Positions 1-11,340 of a stretch of 37,502 nucleotides of DNA are shown here, one piece after another. Position numbers and translations under genes: made by a program. The notes below the pieces were generated by a model. That model was given only the letters and a program-made list of their open reading frames with translations. It ran no database searches and was not told the DNA's origin. The first letter of the stretch is position 1. Every line of letters starts with the position of its first letter. Location of the stretch: positions 1 through 37,502 of the forward strand of contig PDHQ01000317.1 in NCBI GenBank assembly GCA_003339415.1, written 5' to 3'. The stretch is from Ophiocordyceps camponoti-saundersi (nom. inval.). Its lineage: Eukaryota; Ascomycota; Sordariomycetes; Hypocreales; Ophiocordycipitaceae.

Positions 1-237
1 TACCTTTTTCTTTCTTTTATTTAAAATATTAAATAATTATATTTTAAAAAAAAATTATAAAAATTATAAACTCGTGATTTAAATTATCTCTAAAAAAATC
101 ACTTATAAGTGATTTTTTCACGCTAGTAATTTAAATTATAAAAAATCACTTACTAAGCAAAAATCGGTGATTTAAATTACGAAAAATCACATCACTTATA
201 AGTAATTTTTTAACCCCGTGATTTTTTTCGAACCCTG
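1..237. mobile_element. hAT-like transposon terminus, left copy (element extends out of window)
   Basis: The element ends at 237 with ccctg, that is CAGGG reading leftward, and continues beyond position 1. Positions 61-237 are an inverted copy of 37326-37502 with 5 differences in 177 by my alignment (at 128, 178, 190, 200 and 204), four of them transitions. The segment is packed with short palindromes built on gtgatttaaatcac and tcacttataagtga. Unlike everything inside the window it keeps CpA and TpG. CAGGG ends with short subterminal repeats are typical of hAT elements, but no transposase is visible, so a MITE or another TIR family is possible. It breaks Gypsy A at the point matching 36296 of the right copy; the 8 bases at 238-245 would be its target duplication, and the partner lies outside the window. 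Confidence 0.5.
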
Positions 238-1230
238 CTAAAATATAAGCTTCCTTTTTACTAAAAAATCCTTTAAGGTACGTAAGGGCTAGAGGAATTA
301 TATTATAAATATAAGTAATATACTTAGGTTTTTCTCCTTAAAAGAATAGGATTTCCTATCTTATATATATATAGCTAGCTAAGCTTAACTTCGTAATTAT
401 AATTAAGTTAAGGTTATCTTTTAATTTTATAAAAGTTATAAGTATTAATAAGGTTATCGCTTTTTACTATATTTAGCAAAGGTTTAATTATATTTAATAG
501 ATAAGTTACTTTCTTAAAGCTTCCTTATCTATATTATTAGTTTCTAAGTTATTTTAAGTTAGGGTTTAAGCTTACTTTTTCTTCCTTATAAGCTAAATAA
601 AGTTATTTTTTTTCTATAAACGCTAGAGGATTTAGTATTTACGCTTATCTTAACGGAGAAGGTAGTTCTAGCGCTCGGTATCTGCTTAGATAGCTAGATT
701 TAAATTTCTAGAAAAAAGGGGCTTTTTTAATAATAAGATTAAGGGCAAATATTTAGTAAAGGCGGGTAAGTTATTTAGCTAAACTAGTTTCTAAGCCGCG
801 TAATTAAGTAGTAATCTTTTTTCAGCTATCTAAAATAAACTAATAAAGAGGTCCTAAGCGTAATTAGTTACTTAATAGATTTTTTAAGGAAAATACTATC
901 TATTAATTACTAAGGTAATAATTAGGTGCTTATAAACTATACTAGCTTAGTAGCCTTAGAAATTTATAAGGGGGATAGGATAAATAGGGATAAGTTTAGC
1001 ACTAAGTTACTTTATTATTTATTTCGCGAAATAGTAACTAACTAGGAGATAGGTATTTACTTTAATATTATATAAGGTAAAGGTATAAAAAGTAATATTA
1101 TTAACTTAAACTTAACTATTAATAGTAAACGATTCTTTTACTTTTTATCTTATATATAATATTTTCGGGATTATTAAGGAGCTTTATAATAGTTCTATTT
1201 TTTTCCCGAATTAAAGTTATTTAATTAAAT
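238..1230 (-). pseudogene. Gypsy A protease and start of pol, broken (left copy)
   Basis: This segment matches 35301-36290 of the right copy, where an aspartic protease core is recognisable. In a working element the protease processes the Gag-Pol polyprotein inside the virus-like particle. Here the region is full of TAA and TAG stops and ends at the hAT-like junction, so the reverse transcriptase part is missing. The segment after the protease core is a linker rich in Lys and Arg with no domain I recognise. Assignment rests on alignment to the better-preserved right copy. Confidence 0.65.
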
Positions 1231-2444
1231 AAAATTAAGCGGGGGTATCTAAACTCTAAAAACTCTCCCTATTTTCTATTAGTTAAGGTAGTCCTTAGCT
1301 ATATAGCCCTTTTTACTATAAGTAAAATAAGTGCTATTTTCCTAATAAACTTTCTTCTTATTTTTACTTAAGAGCTAGCTTTTCTAAGTTATAGTTATAG
1401 TTTTCTTTTATATAGTTAGAGTAGTTTTATTAACTTATTAGGATTTCTAAGCGATTTTATAGTAAGTAAACTCCTTTTTCTTATAAAATATAATATTTTT
1501 TATATACTTATAAAACTCCTTATATATTATATATAAGTTTTTAGCTTTCGTAAAAAAGCTTATATTAAAGTTAGTAAGTAAATAGTTTTAAAGCGTATAC
1601 TTAATATAAGCTAAAGAGACTTAGGTTTTAGCTATAAGGTAATTAAACTTTATAAGAAACTTTTAGATTTCTTATTAGCTATTTAAAAAATAGTTTAGTT
1701 TACGAAGTTAATTTATAGCTTTAGCGAACTTATTTAGGTTTCTATAAGCGGACTTTAAGTATTATATTATCTTAGCTAATCCGGAAAAGAGGTATTCTTT
1801 TAAATTATACTAAGTTTCTAAAAATTAGCGGGCTTTTCTTTTTAAAGTATAAAATAAAATACTTATCCTATCTTACTTATCGCGGAAAGTTATCTTATTA
1901 GATCTTATCTTATCTTTTAAGTTTATAAGAAAGGTATTAAAGTTTTCTTTCTTTTTTAAAAATTTACTTATCTCCTTATAGCGAACTTTCGTAAAATTAA
2001 AATAAAAGGGGTTTAGCTATCTTACTAAGGTAACTAGCGTAAAGATATCCTAAGCGGCCTTCCTAATTAGGATAAACGCTTTTTTACTAATCCTAAACGC
2101 TATTAATATTTCTTAACGAGTTTTTTTTACGTTTAGGTTTTAATTTTTCTAAGTTAACTAACCTTAAAGTTCTATAATCTACGCTTATAATTAAGTTATC
2201 TTTATATACTACTCTTATAATATAGTTATATTAGTAATATTTTAAGAGGAGGTAGCTATAGTTATAGTTTAGTTTTCTTCGGAACCTTATTTTATTATAA
2301 GGTTAGGCGTTTCTAAAGTAAGTCTCCTTAATTGCTTAAAAGTTTAGTTAGGGGCTTTAAATATATATCTTAGGGCTAGTTATAGTTTAGTTATATATAA
2401 AGTCTTTTCTATCCTTTATAGGGAATATAAGAGTAAAATATATA
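1231..2444 (-). pseudogene. Gypsy A gag, broken (left copy)
   Basis: This corresponds to the gag region at 34091-35300 of the right copy. Gag would form the virus-like particle and bind the element RNA. A zinc knuckle C-X2-C-X4-H-X4-C is visible on the minus strand at 1329-1288, with all three Cys and the His read as Tyr, which is the result expected when TGY and CAY codons are RIPped to TAY. The frame is interrupted by many TAA and TAG codons. Boundaries are transferred from the other copy and are approximate. Confidence 0.7.
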
Positions 2445-2833
2445 CTTCTTAATCGCTTACTAGTAAAGAGGGAGCTTAGAATAGTATTACGGCTTATAAG
2501 TACGTTAAGTAAATAATAATATTAGTATTATAAATAAAGATTTTAAGCTAAGGAGAGAAGAGAGAAAAAGAGGAAAAACTCTTATAGGCGGAATCTTAGT
2601 AAAATAGATAAGGGCACGTGCTAGTAAGGATAGGAAAAGGTATAGAAATCTGCTTAGAAATCCTAGGAATTTCTAAGTAAGTAAATAGTTATATTTCCTA
2701 GTAATTTCCTTTAAGGTCTTTCTAAGTGATTTTACGATAAGGATTTCTAAGGTTATATAAGGTTTTATTAGAAATCCTTAAAAATTACCGTAAAAAATAT
2801 AGGGAAATCTAAGAGGAAACCTAGCGCGTAATA
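2445..2833 (-). repeat. Gypsy A 5' LTR and leader (left copy)
   Basis: This is the start of the element on the minus strand. It is homologous to the first 500 or so bases of the right copy, but carries one copy of a 45-base unit (2765-2808) where the right copy has four in tandem (33601-33780). The LTR/leader border and primer-binding site cannot be set because no second LTR of this family is in the window. Confidence 0.6.
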
Positions 2834-3351
2834 ATAATAGAATAAAATAAAGCTATTTTATTTACTAAGGGATATAGTAAATTTAAAATTAACTTTTAAT
2901 TTTAAAATAAAAAGAATATAATAAAAGTAAATAGAATAAGATAAAGCTATTCTATTCGCTAGTATATTTATAATATAAAGCTTCTATAATATTTTATAGC
3001 TTTTTAGCTAGCTTATATAATTAGATAGTTTCTTAAAAAAGGAAAATTATAAAAAGAAAGCTTCCTCCCTTTAAAGGGTCTTTCCTTTCCTTTTTTTTTA
3101 AGCTTTTAATTTAAATAATTTATATTTTAAAAGCTTACTTTTTATAACTTTCCCTTACCTTATAAGATATTCCTATTTAGGAAGTTTTTACTTATTTATA
3201 CTTTATAAATTTCCTATTTTAGCTACTTACTACCTAGTTAAAGTAAGTAAAGCCCCTTACTTTCTTATTACCCCTTTTCTCTTTTTATTTTTAGAAGCTT
3301 AAATTAAAAGCTATAAGTAAGATTAAGTAATTATAAGTATAATTTATAATA
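2834..3351 (+). repeat. Element B 5' LTR, 5'-truncated
   Basis: This matches the 3' part of the B LTRs at 18649-19500 (same strand) and 5627-6570, 9846-10789 and 19850-20793 (opposite strand). Its 3' end is atttataata, ancestral ...TAACA, and the leader follows at 3352. The first part of the LTR is absent because Gypsy A occupies the position to the left. Coverage is 518 bases of an 850-944-base LTR. Confidence 0.85.
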
Positions 3352-3577
3352 TGTTAAAAGCTTCTTTACTATTATAACTACCTTATAAGTATAAAGAATA
3401 AAAAGAGAGTATGCTAAAGAATTCCTTTTTTAGAAAAATAGAAAAAATAAAGAAAAATAGAAAAATAGAAAAACAGTACTTTTTTAATCGCATATATCTC
3501 CACGAAAATAAAAGGTAAAAATCTACTTTTTTCTTTCTTAATTAGGAAATAAGCGGCGCTACTTAGTAGTTTATAAT
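3352..3577 (+). other. Element B leader with 8-base A-rich tandem repeat (outer copy)
   Basis: This is the untranslated stretch between the LTR and gag. It starts tgttaaaagc; no clear tRNA-complementary primer site is readable after RIP. Around 3430-3475 it holds an imperfect repeat of gaaaaata units, matched in inverted orientation at about 9716-9770 in B1. Confidence 0.6.
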
Positions 3578-5626
3578 ATATCTAATATAACCTCCCCTAC
3601 ACCCCCTTATACTACTACTAATCCTAAACTTATTATAAATATTAATAAGGTCCTAAGACTTAAATATTATAGTAGGAAAAATAATAATTTATAAGCGTTC
3701 TTAACTAATATTAAAGCTTACTTTAGGCTTTATTTTTCCGCCTTTTATAATAAACTTATAAAAGTAATTTATACTTTTACTTACTTAGAAAGTATAGCTT
3801 TAAACTAGTTTAAACTTATATTAAGGAATTATTTAAAACTTATAGATAATTAAAAAGAAGAAATAAAGCTTATTTTTACTAACTTTAATTAATTCGAAGA
3901 AAAACTATAAGAAGTTTTTAGCTAGTAAAATAAAGTAAAAACTATAAAGTATAAATTATAAACTTTACGGTAAAAAGAGGCTATTTCTAGCTACGCTACT
4001 AAATTCTAATAAATAACTAATAAGTTAAATTAGAAAAATAAAGCTCTTATAACTATTTTTTATAAAAAACTAAAAAACGAAGTTAAAAATAAATTATATA
4101 AGTAAGATAAACTTAAAAAGCTATTTACTTATATAGCTTCTACTATTAAAATTAATAATTAACTTTTCGAAAGAAAATAATAAAAATAAAAAAGTAAAAA
4201 TACTTTTTCTTATATTAATAAAGGTAATAAAAAATATAAGAAAAATTACGCTAATTAAGGAGACCTTATAAATTTAGATATAGTATCCTCGAAGCTTATT
4301 ATCTGCTTTTTTTATAATAAAGAAAGCTATATTATAAAAAACTATTTTAAAAAATAAGGAAAAGAAAAAAGAAAAGGAATAGGAAAAACCTCTTCTATAA
4401 ATAGTAAGATAATTAATATTATTTCTTTTTACTTAGCTATTAATTATAACACGCTAAGCTTAAATAGGAAGGAATAAAATATTATTTATAATATAAAATT
4501 TAAACTATTAATAAAAAAAGATAATATAAACTAAAAAGCTTATAAATTTTAAGAAAAACTAAGATAATAATATAACTTAGAACTTATAGCTAATATACTA
4601 TTCTTAAATAGCTAGAATATAGTTAGGAATATAAAAAAGCTTTTAAAGCTTATAAGCTTTTTAGAAGCTAATATAAAATTTAATTCTAAAAAAGAGTTTT
4701 ACTTACTAAGTAAAAATAACCTTTTTAAAACTTATAAGTAAGTTATAGAAAAATAAGCTATAATATAATAAAAAGGAATTAAACTAATTTCTTATTATTC
4801 TAATTTACTTAGCTAATATAGCTTTTTAGAAGACTTTATTTTAACTTTTAATTTTAATAATTATATTAATAACCTTAATAGAATAAAGGAAGATTATAAA
4901 CTTATCTTAAAAAAAGAGGATAGCTTTATTTCGGAAAATAAAATTAAAAAGGAAAAAGAAGAATTACTTTTTTTTATAATAAAATATCTTTATATTATCG
5001 AAACTAATAATAAAGAAAAAAATAAAAAAATATAATATTTTATTAAAATAAAAAAACTAATTTTAAAAGAATTTAAAGACTAAAAAAATAATAATTACTT
5101 TCCTTATAATAAATTATTTTAGCACTTAAGGTACTTAGAAGAATTCTTTAATAAGTATAAGTAAGTATATTATAATTTTAGCTAGTAATTTTACTATAAT
5201 AAAAATTATAATTTTTACTTATAGGAAAAATAAAATATTAATTATTACTTATTCTTACTAACTTTTTATAAGGAAGCTAGCTTTATTAATAAAAGATTTT
5301 TTATTAAAGAAATAAAATTCCTTTTTAATAGGGAAACTAATTATAAGATTCTTAAAGAAAATAAAGGAAATAACTATAATTTTTAACCTTAAATTTTTAA
5401 TATTAAATTAGATATAATTTAAGCTATACTTACTTTTATAAAAGAATTATTAATAAAAGAGCTTATAGGAAACAGATTCCTTATTAAGGAAAATAATTTT
5501 AGAAGGTAAGATTTCCTAACATAGCTTAAGGAATTTAAAGAAAACTTTAAAGGAAAAGGGAAAGCCTTTATTTAAAAAAAGTAAATAAAAGTATAACTAA
5601 TAAGAATAAGGATTTTAGTAAGGATT
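3578..5626 (+). pseudogene. Element B gag, broken (outer copy)
   Basis: Read through TAA and TAG stops this is a typical retrotransposon Gag. A core of about 170 residues contains AFLTNIKAYF, a LNWF-like stretch and YAAKFRQ, followed by a basic linker. A zinc knuckle C-X2-C-X4-H-X4-C lies at 4304-4345: the first Cys survives (TGC), and the other two Cys and the His have become Tyr. Start: 3578 is ATA in the context ATA-TCT-AAT-ATA, which I read as a RIPped ATG because B1 has the same context. The frame is cut at 5626 by B1 and the protease resumes at 10795. Gag would build the particle and package RNA. Confidence 0.85.
5622..5626. repeat. TSD of B1, left (ggatt)
   Basis: These are the five bases directly before the B1 3' LTR. 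Paired with aaatt at 10790-10794. The undisturbed site in the other B copies reads aaggatttag, and removing B1 plus one TSD restores it. Confidence 0.85.
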
Positions 5627-6570
5627 TATTATAAATTATACTTATAATTACCTAATCTTACTTATAGCCCTTAATTTAAGCTTTTAAAAATAAAGAGAGA
5701 AAAAAGGTAATAAAAAAGTAAAGGGCTTTACTTACTTTAACTAAGTAGTAAGTAGCTAAAATAGGAAATTTATAAAGTATAAATAAGTAAAAACTTCCTA
5801 AATAGGAATATTTTATAAGGTAAGGGAAAGTTATAAAAAGTAAGCTTTTAAGGTATAAATTATTTAGATTAAAAGCTTAAAGAAAAAGAAAAGAAAAGAC
5901 TTTTTAAAAGAAGGAAGCCTTCTTTTTATAATTTTCCTTTTTTAAGAAACTATTTAATTATATAAGCTAGTTAGAAAGCTATAGAATATTATAGAAGCTT
6001 TATATTATAAATATACTAGCGAATAAAATAGCTTTATTTTATTCTATTTACTTTTATTATATTTTTCTACTTTAAAATTAACTTTTAATTTTAAATTTAT
6101 TATATCTTTTAGTAAATAAAATAGCTTTATCTTATTTTATTTATTTCTATTATATTCTTTTACTTTAAAATTAAATTCTTACTTTAAAATTAATTTTTAA
6201 TTTTAAATTTACTATTTCTCTTAGTAAATAAAATAGCTTTATTCTATTTTATTACTTTTTATTAGCTTTTAAGTTAATAATAAATTATAATAAATAATTC
6301 TTTATTTATAATAGCTAATATTTCTTTTTAATTTTAACCGTCTCTAACTATTTTTCTTATTTTAGGAATTTTATTTATTATTCTTATTTTTATTATCTTA
6401 TCTTATTATCTAATATTTAACCTTTTAAGGTTTAGCTATAATTTAAATATTAAATACTAGTATTTTTACTTTATTATATAAACTATATTATTAAGCTGTT
6501 TATATAATAAATATTACTTATATAATAAGAATAGTACTTTTAACTAGTATTTATATCTTAAATTATTATA
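5627..6570 (-). repeat. B1 3' LTR (944 bases)
   Basis: On the minus strand it starts tataataatt at 6570 (ancestral TGTAATAAT) and ends ataata at 5627 (ancestral AACA). It contains a tandem duplication of a unit of about 100 bases (roughly 6010-6235), each unit holding ttaacttttaattttaaat and tagtaaat motifs. Its length equals that of the B1 5' LTR and of the B4 LTR. Confidence 0.9.
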
Positions 6571-6583
6571 CGTTCCCCTTTTT
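6571..6583 (-). other. B1 polypurine tract
   Basis: On the minus strand this reads aaaaaggggaacg and abuts the 3' LTR start. This is where plus-strand DNA synthesis of an LTR retrotransposon is primed. A second similar tract (gaaaggggaa) lies near 6769-6781, about 200 bases upstream in element sense, at the end of the coding region. Confidence 0.75.
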
Positions 6584-6784
6584 ATAATTTATAACTTTAT
6601 AAACTTTATTATAGAAGAATAATATAAGGTATAAATAATAATTAGTTAGTTAATTAGTTATTTTTATTCTTATAAGAAAAAAAAGAGTATTTCGAAAAAA
6701 CTTAATAAGGTAAAAATAATTAATTAAATTTAATATATAAGGTTTTTATTATTATATTATTTATAATATTCCCCTTTCTAAGGT

Positions 6785-7034
6785 TTTTAATCTTAAAAAC
6801 TTTTTATTAAAAGTGTTTTTCTTTATTTTTATTAAATTTTTTAATAAGTTTAAGTGCTTTAGTTAGGTGCTTAGTAAGTTCCTAGGTATTTTCTTTAAAA
6901 AGGTATCTTTTTTATTTTATTAAATAATATACTATACCTTTTTCTATCTTTTTATTTATAATAGCTTTAAGTTTATATTTTTCTTCTAATACTATAATTT
7001 CGATATTTTCTTTTAATTTAGTATTTTTAAGTAT
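6785..7034 (-). pseudogene. B1 integrase C-terminus and chromodomain, broken
   Basis: On the minus strand, ignoring stops, it reads like the end of integrase followed by a chromodomain: YLIKWKKYL- and NTWEPAKHL-like blocks match the 18261-18460 region of B-outer. Chromodomains of chromoviruses steer integration towards marked heterochromatin. At 7034 the sequence jumps to protease, so the rest of integrase is missing. Confidence 0.75.
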
Positions 7035-7545
7035 AGTTTATTTTTCCTTTTAGAATTTATTTAATTATTTTTACTAGTATTATTATTAAAAGTATTTAAT
7101 ATTAAATAATTATCTATAAATTTAACTTAGCTAGTTTTCTAGTTAATTTATAAATTATATTTATAAAGAAAAGGATAACTTAATATTATATTATATTTTA
7201 CTATTTTAAAAATATCGAAGGTATTAGTAAAGGTATAAAGTCCTATTTTAAATTTAAAGTAATTAGTTTTATATAAAATTAATCCCTTATTAAACTAAAA
7301 ATTAAATCCTTCTACGTTTTTTATTATACTTAGCTTTTTCTTTTTTATATAGCTTAAATTTAAACATTTTATAGCTATAAGTAAAATATAATTATTAGTA
7401 GCTTTGCTATTTATAAAGGTAATTACTTCTTTTCCTTTATATCTTAAAGTAAAGGTTAGTTTAGAAATAAGGATTTTAATATTATTAGTTTTAATAATAA
7501 TAATATTAATACTTTATAATTTAAGATAATTATAATAACGCTTTT
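7035..7545 (-). pseudogene. B1 protease, broken
   Basis: Homologous to 10795-11340 of B-outer. The active-site block FINSGATSNY is recognisable on the minus strand around 7400, with Gly changed. The downstream LGYPFF-type block is also present. It is followed immediately by the deletion junction. Confidence 0.7.
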
Positions 7546-9612
7546 CCGTTCTTAAATCCTTACTAAAATCCTTATTTTTATTAATTATACTTTTATTTAC
7601 CCTTCTTAAATAAAAGCTTTCCCTTTTCCTTTAAGGTTTTCTTTAAATTCCTTAAGCTATATTAGGAAATCTTACCTTCTAGGACTATTTTCCTTAGTAA
7701 GGGATCCGTTTCCTATAAGCCCTTTTATTAATAATTCTTTTATAAAAGTAAGTATAGCTTAAATTATATTTAATTTAATACTAAAAATTCGGGGTTAAAA
7801 ATTATAGTTATTTCCCTTATTTTTTTTAAAAATTTTATAATTAGTTTTTTTATTAAGAAGGAATTCTATTTCTTTAATAAAGAATCTTTTATTAATAAAG
7901 CTAGCTTCCTTATAAAAAGTTAGTAAGGATAGGTAATAATTAATATTTTATTTTTCCTATAAGTAAAAATTACAGTCTTTATTATAATAAAATTACTAGC
8001 TAAGATTATAGTGCGCTTACTTATACTTATCGAAGAATTCTTCTAAGTACCTTAAGTATTAAAATAATTCGTTATAAGGAAAGTAGTTATTATTTTTCTA
8101 GTCTTCGAATTCTTTTAGAATTAATTCCTTTATTTTAATAAAATACTATATTTTTTTATCTTTTTCTTTATTATTAGTTTTAATAATATAAAGATATTTT
8201 ATTATAAAAAGGGGTAATTTTTCTTTTTCCTTCTTAATCTTATCTTTTAAAATAAGGCTATTTTCTCTTTCTTTTAAAATAAGTTTATAATCTTCCCTTA
8301 TTCTATTAAAGTTATTAATATAGTTATTAAAACTAAGGGTTAAAATAAAGTTTTCTAAAAAGCTATACTAACTAAGTAAGTTAGAATAATAAAAGATTAG
8401 TTTAATTCCTTTTTCTTATACTTTAAATTATTCTTTTATAACTTACTTATAAGTTTTAAAAGGGTTATTTTTACTTAGTAAGTAAAACTCTCTTTTAGAA
8501 TTAAATTCTATATTAGCTTCTAAAAGGCTTATAAGCTTTAAAAGCTTCTTTATATTCCTAACTATATTTTAGCTATCTAGGAATAGTATGTTAGCTATAA
8601 GTTCCGGGTTATATTATTATTTTAGTTTTTCTTAAAATTTATAAGCTTTTTAGTTTATATTATCTTTTTTTATTTATAGTTTAAATTTTATACTGCGAAT
8701 AGTATTTTATTCCTTCCTATTTAAGCTTAGCTTATTATAAGTAGTAGCTAAGTAAGAAGAAATAATATTAATCGTCTTACTATTCGTAGAAGAGGTTTTT
8801 CCTATTCCTTTTCCTTTTCCTTTTCCTATTCTTTATTTTTTAAAATAGTTTTTTATAATATAGCCTTCTTTATTATAAAAGAAGCAGATAATAAGCTTCG
8901 AAGATACTATATTTAGATTTATAAGGTCTCCTTAATTAGCGTAATTTTTCTTATATTTTTTATTACTTTTATTAATATAAGAAGAGGTATTTTTACTTTT
9001 TTATTTTTACTACTTTTTTTTAAAAAGTCGATTATTAATTTTAATAGTAAAAGCTATATAAATAGATAGCTTTTTAGGTTTATTTTACTTATATAATTTA
9101 TTTTTAACTTTATTTTTTAATCTTTTATAAAAAATAGCTATAAGGGCTTTATTTTCCTAGTCTAACTTATTAGTTATTTATCTAAATTTAGCAGCGTAGT
9201 TAGAAGCAGCCTCTTTTTACCGTAAGGTTTATAATTTATACTTTATAGTTCTTACTTTATCTTACTAGCTAAAAACTTCCCTTAGTTTTTCTTTAAGTTA
9301 ATTAAAACTAGTAAAAATAAGCTCCGTTTCTTCTTCCCGATTATTTATAAATCCTAAATAATTCCTTAATATAAGTTTAAACTAGTTTAAAGCTATACCT
9401 TCTAAGTACGTAAAAGTATAAATTACTTTTATAAGTTTATTATAAAAGGCGGAGGAATAAAGCTTAAAGTAAGCTTTAATATTAGTTAAAAACGCTTATA
9501 AATTATTATCTTTCCCGCTATAATATTTAAGTCTCAGAACCTTATTAATATTTATAATAAGTTTAGGATTAGTAGTAGTATAGAGGGGTGTAGGGGAGGT
9601 TATATTAGATAT
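7546..9612 (-). pseudogene. B1 gag, broken
   Basis: Inverted counterpart of 3578-5626. The start is an ATA at 9612-9610 in the same ATA-TCT context as in the outer copy. The zinc knuckle is at 8886-8845, again with TGC kept for the first Cys and the others read as Tyr. Downstream, 8807-8826 on the plus strand is (ccttttc)-type hexamer repetition, which encodes a Lys/Gly-rich linker after the knuckle. Stops are almost all TAA or TAG. Neighbours are the B1 leader and 5' LTR to the right and protease to the left. Confidence 0.85.
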
Positions 9613-9845
9613 ATTATATACTACTAGGTAGCGCCGCTTATTTCCTAATTAGGAAAGAAAAAAGTGGATTTTTACCTTTTATTTCCGTGGAGATATATGT
9701 AATTAAAAAAGTATTATTTTTCTATTTTTCTATTTTTCTATTTTTCTGTTTTTCTCTATTTTTCTAAAAAAAGAATTTTTTAGCATACTCTCTTCTTATT
9801 CTTTATACCTATAAGGCAGTTATAATAGTAAAAAAGCTTTTAATA
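9613..9845 (-). other. B1 leader with tatttttc tandem repeat
   Basis: Untranslated region between the 5' LTR and gag. Positions 9716-9770 hold about six imperfect copies of an 8-9-base unit tatttttc. No convincing primer-binding site is readable. Confidence 0.6.
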
Positions 9846-10789
9846 TATTATAAATCATACTTATAATTACCTAATTTTACTTATAGCTTTTAATCTAAGC
9901 TTTTAAAAATAAAGAGAGAAAAGGGGTAATAAGAAGGTAAGGGGCTTTACTTACTTTAACTAAGTAGTAAGTAGCTAGAATAGGAAATTCATAAAGTATA
10001 AATAAGTAAAAACTTCCTAAATAAAAATATCTTATAAAGTAGGGGAAAGTTATAAAGAGTAAGCTTTTAAGGTGTAAATTATTTAGATTAAAAGCTTAGA
10101 GAAGAAGGAAAGGAAAGACCTTTTAAAGGAAGGAAGCCTTCCTTTTATAATTTTCCTTCTTTAAGAAACTATCTAATTATATAAGCTAGTTAGAAAGCTA
10201 TAAAATACCGTAAAAGCTTTATATTATAAATATACTAGTAAATAGAATAGCTTTATTTTATTTTATTTACTTCTATTATATTCTTTTACTTTAAAATTAA
10301 CTTTTAATTTTAAATTTACTATATCCCTTAGTAAATAGAATAGCTTTATCTTATTTTATTTATTTCTATTATATTCTTTTACTTTAAAATTAAATTCTTA
10401 CTTTAAAATTAACTTTTAATTTTAAATTTACTATTTCTCTTAGTAAATAGAATAGCTTTATTCTATTTTATTACCTTCTATTAGCTTCTAGGTTAATAAT
10501 AAATTATAATAGATAATTCTTTATTTATAATAGCTAATATTTCTTTCTATTTTTAACTATCTCTAACTATTTTTCTTATCTTAGGAATTTTATTTATTAT
10601 TCTTATCTTTATTATCTTATCTTATTATCTAATATTTAACCTTCTAAAGTTTAGCTATAATTTAAATACTAAATACTAGTATTTTTACTTTATTATATAA
10701 AATATATTATTAAGCTGTTTATATAATAAATATTACTTATATAATAAGAATAGTACTTTTAACTAGTATTTATATCTTAGATTATTATA
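9846..10789 (-). repeat. B1 5' LTR (944 bases)
   Basis: Partner of 5627-6570, with equal length. Ends gattattata at 10780-10789, the RIPped complement of TGTAATAATC. Differences from the 3' LTR seen by eye are mainly C/T and G/A. Confidence 0.9.
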
Positions 10790-10794
10790 AAATT
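10790..10794. repeat. TSD of B1, right (aaatt)
   Basis: Partner of ggatt at 5622-5626, with GG changed to AA after insertion. Host sequence continues tagaaacgg. Confidence 0.8.
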
Positions 10795-11340
10795 TAGAAA
10801 CGGAAAGGCGTTATTATAACTATCTTAAGTTATAAAGTATTAATACTATTATTATTAAAACTAATAATACTAAAATCCTTATTTCTAAACTAACTTTTAT
10901 TTTAAGATATAAAGGAAAAGAAGTAACTACTTTTATAAATAGCAGAGCTACTAGTAATTATATTTTACTTATAGCTATAAAACGTTTAAATTGAAGCTAT
11001 ATAAAAAAGAAAAAGCTTAGTATAGTAAAAAACGCTAAAGGATTTAATTTTTAGTTTAATAAGGGATTAATTTTATACGAAACTAATTACTTCGAATTTA
11101 AAATAAAACCTTATACTTTTACCGATACTTTTAATATTTTTAAAATAGTAGAATATAATATAATATTAGGTTATCCTTTTTTTTATAAATATAATTTATA
11201 AATTAACTAAAAAACCGGCTAAGTTAAATTTATAAACGATTATTTAATATCTAATACTTCTAATAATAATATTAGTAAAGATAATCGAATAAATTCTAGA
11301 AAAAAAAATAAACTAAGAAGGTATAATTATAATAATAGTA
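10795..11340 (+). pseudogene. Element B protease, broken (outer copy)
   Basis: Aspartic protease of the polyprotein, resuming directly after the B1 insertion. The catalytic block D-S-G-A-T-S-N-Y is read as N-S-R-A at 10938-10949, with Asp and Gly lost by G-to-A change. A LGYPFFYKYN-like block follows near 11170-11205, which in this fold is the second conserved region. B4 keeps the Gly. A poorly conserved Asn/Lys-rich linker follows towards RT. Confidence 0.8.

Larger units (their letters stand above)
238..2833 (-). mobile_element. Ty3/Gypsy retrotransposon relic, family A, left copy (LTR, gag, protease; 3' part cut off)
   Basis: This is the reverse complement of 33577-36296 with many transition differences, so it is the same Gypsy family in the opposite orientation. 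Reading right to left it begins at 2833 with tattacgcgctag (ancestral TG start, TG changed to TA by RIP), then leader, gag and protease, and is cut at 238 by the hAT-like element before reverse transcriptase is reached. It abuts the 5' LTR of element B at 2834 and explains why that LTR lacks its first part. It is heavily RIPped: no open frame, with stops mostly TAA or TAG. No TSD can be tested because the other end is outside the window. Confidence 0.85.
5627..10789 (-). mobile_element. Element B, copy B1: full-length insertion with internal pol deletion, nested in B-outer gag/pol
   Basis: A 5163-base element on the minus strand with two LTRs of exactly 944 bases (5627-6570 and 9846-10789), a 5-base TSD, polypurine tract, gag, protease and chromodomain. 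At about 7034 the protease region is joined directly to the end of integrase. The RT, RNase H and most of integrase are gone, about 3.1 kb compared with B4. It is therefore a non-autonomous deletion derivative, or a full element deleted after insertion. It is heavily RIPped, and the two LTRs differ mainly by transitions. Confidence 0.9.

Noticed and set aside
5627..6570. Solo LTR left by recombination
   Set aside because: It is joined to a polypurine tract, coding sequence and a second LTR of equal length, with a TSD around the whole.
8806..8826. Independent microsatellite
   Set aside because: The hexamer run encodes the Lys/Gly-rich linker behind the gag zinc knuckle and recurs at the same place in B4.
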